DNA from: Megaustenia siamemsis
Taxonomy: Eukaryota; Mollusca; Gastropoda; Stylommatophora; Ariophantidae
NCBI GenBank assembly: GCA_032433765.1
Contig: JAVIAB010000073.1
Span: forward strand, 57,570,565 to 57,634,564
DNA: 64,000 bases
Direction: 5' to 3'
Shown one piece after another: positions 46,801 to 58,800 of the stretch (position 1 is its first letter; each line of letters begins with the position of its first letter). A model generated the notes under the pieces. The model saw only the letters and a list, made by a program, of their open reading frames with translations. It was not told the DNA's origin and searched no databases. The position numbers and the translations under genes are program-made.

Positions 46801-49800
46801 TTTCTGCGCGGTTTCACCTTATGTCTTTTGGCGTGTGCTGAGACTGCTACGATGGGGACTACAGTTACCTTTCTTTGTTTGGGAGATGAGTTAGTAATTC
46901 GGATGATTCCACTGGCATGGGCGGTTGAGCAATTATGGATTTTAATTCGTTTGCTGTGAGACCGAGGCCTTCCATAGCCAATAACAATAATAATAACAAT
47001 TATAAACGAGTTCTACAACAACAAAGACAAGTGCATTAACAAGACTGAAAACAATTTGTCAAGACAAAACAATCAACATAAAACAAGATTAGATTGCAGC
47101 ATGCACTGGTACTATATGTTTTCTTACAAGCTTGTGAAATGTAGGTCCTAAAATGTAGAACTAGAAAAGGAAAAACAAGCCATGGAAGTTAGGTGTTACA
47201 ACAAAGTATATCATCATATCAACATCTCATACAGAAACCACAATACAGATGAATAAGTATACAAAACCATCATTTACAGCAGAGGTCCACATAACAAGCT
47301 TCTTACACTGGTTAAGAAAAATATGGTTGCTTCAAACATGTCACAAAATCTAACTTCCTAACCAGCAGGATGACCCTGCAGTACACACAGAAAAGTAGGT
47401 ACATCAGAGAAAGACTAAGGAAATGGATTGATGATATCAATGATTGAGCAGAAAAAAATTTTTAAATAATGAAAACACTGGCACACAACAAGGATGAATG
47501 CACAAAGGTCAAGAACAACTAATTGTCTCTATCTATTGACCTTTCGAGCCATAGCCGGCCCATAGGGCATAGACCAAGATACTCCTTCTCTTATCTAAAT
47601 TTTTGTTCTAGCAGTTTTCAATTCTTTTAAAGATATTTTATCAAATCTCGCCATTTGTCTCTGTTCTGTGCAAGCAGCTCTATCTCATTGAGGGAGGCGA
47701 ATCCTGCTGCTCTTGCCTCTCTCATCAATGATCTTCTCAGTGTTTCTCTGGGTTGTCCTCTTACCTGTCGTTTCCCACATGAGGGCTTGCTTTGCTTTTC
47801 GGTTATTATCTCTTCTCATCACATGTCTAACATATGACCATTATCTTTTCTTTATTACTGAAGATATTAGTGATTGATTGGCGATTTCTCTAATTTCCTC
47901 GTTTGTTTTGAATTCATTCCACGTATTTTCCTTAGACATTTATTTTCGAATACGTTCAACTTTGTTTCTATCTCTTGTTTTTCAGCTTTCACGCGCATAC
48001 ACAAGGCTTGATAGTACATTTGATTTGAATAGTCTAAGTTTTGTGTTTGTGCTGATGAGTTTTGATTTCCACAACTTTTCAAGGCTTCTGAAAGACATTG
48101 CTGCTTTTCTTATTTTAATTTCTTTGCTTGTATCCCCTTCTCGATCAATGTGACTACTTGTGTTGGTACCTAAAAAGGGAGTTAGCTGTAGGGCAAAATA
48201 AGACAGTATGCACACTAGAAGAATTTGAACCCCCAACAAAAAATCAGTTTTGGTTTAAAATGCTGAGCATAAACTTAAAGGAAAAATATTAAATAATAAT
48301 AATGTTTAAAATATTTCTATAAAATAAATAGTTAAAAAACTTTAGAAAGATGTTCAATAAATAAGATATTTTAAAGTATAACAACATGAGATTGAACAAA
48401 ATAAACAACAGTTGATAAAGAGCACTACTAATGAAGAAAAAAAAAAAAAGTAATGCAGAAACACAATCACATTATACTAGTCAGCAAAATAAATAATTCC
48501 TTCTTTTAATAATAATAACACAAATTAAGAGCGATTCTCTCACTTCTGTTGGTCCCGCATACATCATTGGTGATGGGAAGATGGCAACGATTGTTGAATC
48601 AGGGTCTAAAACTCTCTCCTCTAGAATAGCTTCATGTTGTTTTATTCTGGTAGGCAGAGGTACATCATCATCTTTGGTCCATCCACCTGTTGGGGTTATA
48701 TACACATTTTTATACAGAAAGATAACAACGCAAAAATAAAGCTCGCTGACAACATCACAAAGAAATCATCATTCTTTGGCCATGTAATAAATCTGAAACA
48801 GCTGAAGTATATTGTAAGTAGTAAAATAAAGTACCCCCGTCACGCCAAGTGGCGTATAGGGAATATGGTGTTAGTGACCCTATATTTTACAGACCTTCAG
48901 CACATGATTTTTTGGGTAATGTGGTCGGTATTACGCCCATGCCGCTTTACTTTCCCAGAAAAAAATCCGGTACCCATTTAAGGCTGGGTGAACCCGGAAG
49001 CTGTCGGTTGGGATCGAACCTTACCCCTTGTCCTTTGTAGTCCAGTTCACTAACCACTGAGCTATCACGGCTCCCGAAGTATATTGTGACAATTAAAATA
49101 ATTGAGAGAAGAAAGAGAGGGAGCAGAGGTAAAATAAACCAGACAATTTAAATTGTTTAGAGGGAAATCAACAACAGAAATGATAAAAATTAAAAATAGA
49201 AAATTGTAGAGAGATGATCCACTTATGCCAGCATCATGGTACTTAATGATGATATACACAAACTGACAAACACATAAAATAGATTTTAGCTAACAGAAGA
49301 AATTAAATAAAACAGGAGGAAAATTGCTAAAAGAGGATGCAAGTAAAACAGAAAAGTCTTCACCTGGCACATTGAAACAACATTAACTAAAACACCAGGC
49401 CTGAGGGAAGATAAAGGTGTGATTCAAAAATGAAAGGTCAAGACATATTTACAGCTAATAAAAAGACAAGGACACAGGATGATGAAACAATTAAGAATGT
49501 GAAATGATTGGTGAAGAGTTTACTATAGTAAGTAACATAAGCAAGGAAGGGTTCCCAATACACCTAGTGATAATTATGGGGAATGTATGTTATTATGTCC
49601 CATGTTTTTTTAAATTATTGTTGGCACATTTATCAGTGATATGGCCTCAGTTATGTTGAGCTTTTCAGTTTTTTTGTTACTTTTCCAGAGACATTTTCTG
49701 GTACCCATTTTCAGAGGCTGAATGAATCTCAAAGCTGTGCCAGTTCAGAAAAATAGCCACATTTGAAACCCAGACCCTCATAACCCATAGATGAGCACAC

Positions 49801-52800
49801 TAATTACTCCACCACTGGGACTTCTAACAAATTAAAGCAACAAAATTTAATCTTTGAATGTGTGACTACAATCTTCTGAGATTACTTTAAAAAGATGCAA
49901 TTCAAAACCACTATCAGTTGAAAGAAACTTAAGCCAACATTAAATGACAAAGCTTGATGTATTTAGAAATGCAAAAAGTGATAACTTAAAATTAGAATTA
50001 AAGTTGAGAATAATAAAGTGCTATATCATTCCTGCAAGGTGCAGAAACATGAAAGAAATGAAAAGAAAATTGAAGCCCTTCAAATGTGGATTTATAGAAG
50101 AATCGACAGAAGAAAATAAATAATGAAGTTCTGAGGCAGCTGAAAATTAATATAAAAAAAACTAACAATGTGAACAAAACAAATGACATTTTTTGGAAAC
50201 AATCACAGTAATCTACTGAAAGTCATCTTGCAGTTGAAAATACAAGGTGAACAAGACAAAGACAAGAGATGGATGGGAGAACCTATAACAGTGTGCACCA
50301 TCAAGGCAAGAGAAAGTGTCTATGTTTCGTTCCCCTGAAGTATTGTCTATATCTGCAATGCTGTTTCCTGCATAAATTTGATTGCCTTTTGTAATTCTTA
50401 AGAGACAGCATGATATGCGCTCCTTGGTACCTAACCTTCCATGCAGAGACAGCACAAGATGATAGTATCAGTGGAACTGGATAGACAATGTATTCAAAAG
50501 AGAGAAAAAAATTATCACAAAATCTGTCAAACTGTGGACTCTGAAAGGAAAACTAAAGAGAGGGAAATAAAGCCAACCTGGCATATGAATATATGAAACA
50601 GACTTAATGATGGCCACAGAATTATAAATTTTGTTACTGGTCTGTAAAAGACACCGCTAGGCATATCTAGTCAACTGGGGGGAGGGAGGGGGGGGGGAGA
50701 AATAGGTATAGAAATGCATACAAATGTGAATCGGCTGCAAAGCTGATAATAAAGATTAAAGGCAAAAAAGTTGTATGGTTGCAGCTTTACATAGATTAGG
50801 ACAACACAAAATCAATATGCTGTTGTGGCTCAGTAGGCCTTTAGCAGGAACAATGGGCAACAAATACACATACAAATATGAGAGTAACTAAAATTAACAC
50901 CACATATCAAAATGATAATGAGATATCTGAATTAAAAAAATATTAAAAAATGAATGAAAATTAACTTTTTTTGCAGTGATTACTATGACCCAGTCAGGAA
51001 GGCAAATGGCCTCAGTGTTGCTATGGATGGTGAGGCGAAAGAAGCAGATGGAAGCAAAAGTAAAATTACTGGAATGATTCTAAAATTACACACATAATGC
51101 TAGTACACAAACAGAACATAAAAAATAGTAAATGGGTTCCCATATCTAGTAAACTTGACTGTTTTGTTGGCTTGTGATGCTAGGATAATAGGAAGTGCAT
51201 AATGCCACAATTGTGTAAAGGAGAATGGATCTGAAGAGGCAATACAGTATATCACTTGTAATTGGTGAGTGGCTCATATGATTGCAGGTACCAGTATCAG
51301 TAAACCATAACTGAAAAAGATCCTACTCAAGCTTCATATGTTAGACCTTGAAATATTTAACTAGTCTGCAAAAGTGCATGGTAACCAAAACAGGAAACTT
51401 AAAAGATAGAAAAGACTACTTTTATCTCACCCTAATAATAAACATTTATTCATTTGTTATTATCGAGTTTCTTCAAGGAGAGAAGACAAACCCAGCACTC
51501 AAAAAATGCAGTGCTGAAGTTGGAAATGGGCATAAAGTTGAATAAGATTTCAGTTTTTAAGCTACAGCATAATGTATGTGCATATAGTGACCTTTTTAAG
51601 AGCAGTCAAGGAAGTGAAATAATTATCAGAAGATAATTTCTTCAAAGAAGACATTTGGTAATATGATAGTGATTGATAAAGAATCCTATCATAAAATAAT
51701 CTTCTGTGTACACCTTCAATTTTAGTAAGTTCAAAGAAAACACTGACCACCTCAGAGCTAGTGGCAACACCATTAAGCTTGTTCATATATTGTATTGGTG
51801 ATAGCCACAAGTGCTTTCTTTGTTCGTTATATGTTTGGAATGATTGTTGCAGATGTTGAGCAGTTATTTCACCTGGGCTACAGTCACATTCATCAGATGA
51901 TAAAATAAAAATGCAAAAACTTGATTACTTGCCTAGAGGATGCAGAAGTAGCACTGGTTTTTTAAAGCCCTGGTCTAGCAATTTCTGCCGTGTGTATGAC
52001 ATGAGTAGGGCATGTCCATTGTGAACTGGGTTCCTTAACTGAAAAGCAAACACGACATCTGCCTAGACATTTAGAGAGAAACAAAAATAGAAGTTTAGAA
52101 TCACCATTATCATGTGACATGAAGAAATGTTCCAACCTCAAAGATAGAAAATAAAAATAATTATTTAAAAATTGTACAAAAACAGAAAACTGCTATATTT
52201 TGATTAAGCAAGCAAAATGATTTACCATAGGATTGTGCAGTCTAATTTTGCAGTTTGAATCTTATTCATTGTGACCTATAATTTCACTGTGGTCTGACAT
52301 GATACCGACCACATAATCCATAAAATATGCCATTGGTCATTGAAAAATATGGGCACTAACACCATATTCCCTATATACCCAATAGCATGAAGTGAACCCT
52401 TACTTACATCTCATTAAAGTCTGGATAGTTTTGGTTCACTGATCTTGGCACAAGCCATCAGCTATCATTAACTGGCAGTTTTCAGTTCTTTTGTTGTCAT
52501 GCAATTATTTGTTTATAAATCACATTTGCTATGCCATGCTACCCTAGAATTGCCTTTAATGGGATTACTGTGACCACAAACCACGCTCCATGTGTGTGCC
52601 ACATATTTACACCACAGAAAGAAATTCTGAATATAACAACATCATGTATATGGCCCTTTTCGTCTTGTCAGACGGTCTAGTGGAGGCTATTGCGTATTTT
52701 TTTGAGGTATTGTTTTTGCCGAACAGCTTCTCTCGTGGCTAATTCTACCAATGTTTGACAAACACACGCGGTCACATAATGAACAAGTCAGGCTCGCTGG

Positions 52801-55800
52801 TCCACAGGGTTTACCATCCTTTTTCATGAGTCTCTTCTCTTCCAAGTCCTGTCTTAGCACAGTCTCAAATGTTGTTATACCGTTCCTTATACGTGCTCTC
52901 CATGATGTGCGATCACTTGCCAGATGTTGCCAGTCGTTTTCACAGATGGAGAAGTCTTTCAGAGATGATTTGCAGATATCTCTATATCGTAGTTTAGGTC
53001 TGCCGATTTGTCGTTTTCCGTGTTTTAGCTCGCCATATAGTAACATCATGTGCCTTCTGTGATATTAATGACCACAGACCAGGAGCCTCCAGTATGATTG
53101 ATACAACTGTTGCACCAAGCACTTCATCAGCAAAGCCATATCTATGGAATGTTCATCTGACATTGTTCTTGAATGATGTCCAAGATAATGAGACATCAGA
53201 ATTGTGTGGTGGCAACTACAAGAAGGGAGCGGAGAACATCATCAATTGTGTTTTTACTAACTACAGGTCATGTGGCTTCTGTTGGATTGGAAATGATAAC
53301 TTACCACCCTTGTGTGTCTATATGTTTGGAATTGGAGTCATCAATGATGGCCTAACATCATCAGGTGCTACGACAATCATCGTTTTTGGGAGGGCGTAAA
53401 CTCCCATGGTGTATGGTGGATAGGCGGCGGGAACCATTGAGGGCTATGTCTGAAAAGTGTTCCTTCTTGCAGTTTCCTCATATTCCAAGTCCGGCTTGTT
53501 GCAGGAGCTACTGAGTTAAGTGCTCTGTGCACACCGTGAGCTGTGTGTCTCATCCGTTTTGATCCTGCTTCGATATCCCGCTTGTTTGCGATGAATGATG
53601 ATATTGTATGACGGGGAACAGTTGGCTGTGTTCACTTTCTGCGCGGTTTCGCCTTATGTCTTTTGGCGTGTGCTGAGACTGCTGCGATTGGGACTACAGT
53701 TACCTTTCTTTGTTTGGGAGATGAGTTAGTAATTCGGATGATTCCACTGGCATGGGCGGTTGAGCAATTATGGATTTTAATTCGTTTGCTGTGAGATCGA
53801 GGCCTTCCATAACCAATAACCAATAAATCACATTTATTTATTTTAATCGATATATTAAATTAATTTCGCTGTTATCTGGGCATAGAAAATCAAGTCTCTC
53901 CATAACTTACTACCTCTACAATACTTTTATCCGTTCTGCTGTTGACTTTCTACCATGCTATTTCCTCTTTAACTGACAGATATATTATCAATGTTTCTTT
54001 CTTTGAATTTACCAGTTGTCACAATATGCACAAGCTGCTACCTTCTCATTACACGAACAAAAAATATTTTCTGTTTCCTCTTGAAGTTGATAATCAATCA
54101 AAGATTTTTAATACCCTAGAGCATAGACCACAGACAAGGTCTCTCCATCCATCCCTGCTCTTGGATATTTTCTCTACTTCTCTCCAGTCTAGACCACAGA
54201 CAAGGTCTCTCCATCCATCCCTGCTCTTGGATATTTTCTCTACTTCTCTCCAGTCTAGACCACAGACAAGGTCTTTCCATCCATCCCTGCTCTTGGATAT
54301 TTCATCTACTTCTCTCCAGTCTAAAGGCATGTGTTCTTGAGAGCTTATGACTTCTCTTCAGGTATTCCTGGGCCTTCATTGCTTTCTTTTTTCTTGTTTC
54401 CAAGACAGTGCCTGTCTTCTTGTGCTGAAATTGGGTTTTCTTAGTGTGTGTCTAATTTACCTTCATTTTTTATTCATAATCTGTTCTTTGATTGGTCCTT
54501 GTTTTGTCTTAATAGCATTTTTTAAGTAACTAAGAGTTACATTTTATTTTTCTCTTGTCACATGGCAAAAATATTTGATTTCTTATTTATATTTCCGATT
54601 GCAGGAATGATTCCTAACTGTCTTAGTTATTCACTTCTAAATCCTCCCGTTAATGTTATGCCCATTTTATTTTAGTGATATTTATGTTGTTGATTGTTTT
54701 AAAATCTAGAGTCACAATCTGACAATGTTGGACTGAAAACTGCTAAAAATGCACACTTTTTGTGTCTATTTAAAATTTCTTTGTTGTTAATGAAAGTGTC
54801 ATTTGACTAATACTCTAAATTGCTTAAACTGCAACATGAGTATACTTCTGCTACTTGTTTCTTATGTCGTAAAACTGCTCAGATACTTATATCTCTAGAG
54901 TACCTTGTAATGTTATGGGAGCCGCGATAGCTCAGTGGTTAGTGAACTGGACTACCACGGACAAGGGGTAGGGTTCGATCCCAACCGACGGCTTCCGGGT
55001 TCACCCAGCCTTAAATGGGTACCGGATTTTTTTCTGGGAAAGTAAAGCAGCACGGGCGTAATACTGACCACATTACCCCAAAAATCATGTGCTGAAGGTC
55101 TGTAAAATATACGGTCACTAACACCATATTTCCCTATACGCCACTTGGCGTGACGGGGGTACTTTACTTTACCTTGTAATGTTCTCCCTAGAGAGAATCT
55201 ATCTGTTTTCAGTATTTTAAAAATGTGTCATCATTGGGTATGCCCCTGATGCATTGTACAGGAGCCATTATCTTCCATTATTGTTCTTTCCAGCCCACTG
55301 TTTTGTGAGAATGCCAGATCCAAGGGTCAACCATGAAAAGATGGATCGATGGAATATTAGATGCACAAGGAAACATAACAGCAGCAGAGGCGAACAGAAG
55401 AGCAAAAGATGGATCGATGGAATATTAGATGCACAAGGAAACATAACAGCAGCATAGGCGAACAGAAGAGCAAAAGATGGATCGATGGAATATTAGATGC
55501 ACAAGGAAACATAACAGCAGCATATGCGAACAGAAGAGCAAAAGATGGATCGATGGAATATTAGATGCACAAGGAAACATAACAGCAGCAGAGGTGAACA
55601 GAAGAGCAAAAGATGGATCGATGGAATATTAGATGCACAAGGAAACATAACAGCAGCAGAGGTGAACAGAAGAGCAAAAGATGGATCGATGGAATATTAG
55701 ATGCACAAGGAAACATAACAGCAGCAGAGGTGAACAGAAGAGCAAAAGATGGATCGATGGAATATTAGATGCACAAGGAAACATAACAGCAGCAGAGGTG

Positions 55801-58800
55801 AACAGAAGAGCAAAAGATGGATCGATGGAATATTAGATGCACAAGGAAACATAACAGCAGCAGAGGTGAACAGAAGAGCAAAAGATGGATCGATGGAATA
55901 TTAGATGCACAAGGAAACATAACAGCAGCAGAGGTGAACAGAAGAGCAAAAGATGGATCGATGGAATATTAGATGCACAAGGAAACATAACAGCAGCAGA
56001 GGTGAACAGAAGAGCAAAAGATGGATCGATGGAATATTAGATGCACAAGGAAACATAACAGCAGCAGAGGTGAACAGAAGAGCAAAAGATGGATCGATGG
56101 AATATTAGATGCACAAGGAAACATAACAGCAGCATAGGTGAACAGAAGAGCAAAAGATGGATCGATGGAATATTAGATGCACAAGGAAACATAACAGCAG
56201 CAGAGGTGAATAGAAGAGCAAAAGATGGATCGATGGAATATTAGATGCACAAGGAAACATAACAGCAGCAGAGGTGAACAGAAGAGCAAAAGATGGATCG
56301 ATGGAATATTAGATGCACAAGGAAACATAACAGCAGCAGAGGTGAACAGAAGAGCAAAAGATGGATCGATGGAATATTAGATGCACAAGGAAACATAACA
56401 GCAGCAGAGGTGAACAGAAGAGCAAAAGATGGATCGATGGAATATTAGATGCACAAGGAAACATAACAGCAGCAGAGGTGAACAGAAGAGCAAAAGATGG
56501 ATCGATGGAATATTAGATGCACAAGGAAACATAACAGCAGCAGAGGTGAACAGAAGAGCAAAAGATGGATCGATGGAATATTAGATGCACAAGGAAACAT
56601 AACAGCAGCATAGGTGAACAGAAGAGCAAAAGATGGATTGATGGAATATTAGATGCACAAGGAAACATAACAGCAGCAGAGGTGAACAGAAGAGCAAAAG
56701 ATGGATCGATGGAATATTAGATGCACAAGGAAACATAACAGCAGCAGAGGTGAACAGAAGAGCAAAAGATGGATCGATGGAATATTAGATGCACAAGGAA
56801 ACATAACAGCAGCAGAGGTGAACAGAAGAGCAAAAGACCACAGGTTATATCTCCCCTCGACGCTGAAAGACAGATGAGGAAGGACAGAAAAAGCACACTG
56901 TGTCTTTCGATGTGGCCATAGTATTTTAATTTCCTCTGTAGAATGGCATTTATAAACTAGTTCTTTTTAATGTTTAATTCTTTAAATATGTCTTCATTTA
57001 TAGATTATAGTTCATTATCCAAGGTATTTTAAAGTTTTTTTTTTTGCAGTATTTTGTTTTGAATGGATTGGTTTTCGTCATTGCTGTTTACGAGATCATC
57101 AATGACTCACAACCACATGCAGAAATTTGGAAGAAACATGCCCTCAGTAATATTTTATTGCCTTGCTGGTATTATCCCACATTTTCTTCTTGGTGTTATT
57201 TATTGCTAATCCTCTTTTGATCTTTCTGGTAGTTTCCATTGTTAGTTACTATAGATCCCATGTATTCATAGTTTGTTACAATTTAAAGATCTTCACTATT
57301 GATGATTTTGGACAAAAATGTCTGAATAGAAAAAGATGCCACCAGTGATAAATATTACAAATTAATTGTGTTTAACTGTACTTACACCAATATTTTTAAT
57401 TTTCACACGTAACTCTTGAGGTGTCATCCGGTACTTGTCAAGGCCATCATTCCACACAATACGATCTAGTACTTCCAGATCACCACCAACGAGGTAGTCC
57501 CCACTCTCCATTATCAACTATATTTAAAAAGTACATAAAAACATTTTTTAAAATATGAATGGTACAAAATATGAAGTAAGCATAACTAACCATCAGAATC
57601 GAGAGAAATGTTGCAAAAATTATGTAGCCAAAGAAATGTTGCATTACAGTACATTCCATCCCACCTTGCCTTACTTCTTGAATCTTTGTTTGTTTTACTT
57701 GCCCAGTTGGTTAGCTCATTTCCAGCTTCATTGTGGGGGAAGTGGATTAAACTCTCCATCAGCTGTGGTTCACTGACCATGGTACAAACTGTCAGCTATG
57801 AGTCGCTTACTGCTCAACCCAGCTGCTGTTAGACATCTCGAGCCCAATTTAAAATATGACGTGATCTTGAAAGAAAAGTAAGGGGCACCTGTAACATCTT
57901 GTAGTGTTTGTGAAATACAGAGTTAGTGCCCATATTTGTCATCGACAGTGGGAGATTTAATGGACGACATGGTCACTATCACACCAAGTTGCCATGCTTT
58001 CTTTCAGAAAATCACTAGTACCCATTTTCAGTGCCTAGAAAACCTAAAGTTGTGTTGGTCAGAAACAAAATTTGTCCAATTTTGGAAACAAACTGGCACA
58101 GGGCCAAGGCATCCACCAGGAGCTTGGTTGAGAGGGGTCAGCGACTCTCAGCTGACTGCATACATCAGGACTAGCAAATGAACTAATCCAGACCCTACTG
58201 TAACTCCCAAAGGTGCCCCTGGAAGCAGACTAATTAGTCTAACCAAATAAGTAGTGATGTCCTCCAGGAAACAGACTAATTAGTCTGACCAAATAAATAG
58301 TGATGCCGTCTAGGAAGCAGACTAATTAGTCTGACCAAATAAGTAGTGATGCCATCCAGGAAGCAGACTAATTAATCTGACCAAATAAGTAATGATGCCA
58401 TCCAGGAAGCAGACTAATTAGTCTGACCAAATAAGTAGTGATGCAGGAAACAGACTAATTAGTCTCACCAAATAAGTAGAGATGCCATCTAGGAAACAGA
58501 ATAATTAGTCTGACCAAATAAGTAGAGATGCCATCTAGGAAACAGAATAATTAGTCTGACCAAATAAGTAGATATGCCATCTAGGAAACAGAATAATTAG
58601 TCTGACCAAATAAGTAGAGATGCCATCTAGGAAACAGAATAATTAGTCTGACCAAATAAGTAGTGGGGTTATGCCGAGTATTAATACGACAGGCTTATGG
58701 GTGCAGATATTACATCTTGCCATAATTAGCGGCACAACGCATCCACTCCCTTCTCTAAGGATGAATGATGAAGAGGAACAGTCTTCAAGTGAATGCTGAA

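Noticed and set aside
53094..53399. 101-codon plus-strand ORF
   Set aside because: No recognisable domain, no splice or promoter context, lies in a PAPSS intron between repeats.
54915..54990. tRNA gene at the SINE head
   Set aside because: Boxes A and B are present but no proper acceptor stem or anticodon arm was found, and the same head occurs with the same body elsewhere, so it is a SINE promoter.
55337..56836. CRISPR-like array or repeat protein
   Set aside because: Units are contiguous without spacers, the period breaks the frame, and the source is a LINE coding end in an animal genome.
58226..58668. CRISPR-like palindromic repeats
   Set aside because: The sequence between palindromes is itself repeated, so there are no unique spacers; it is a satellite.
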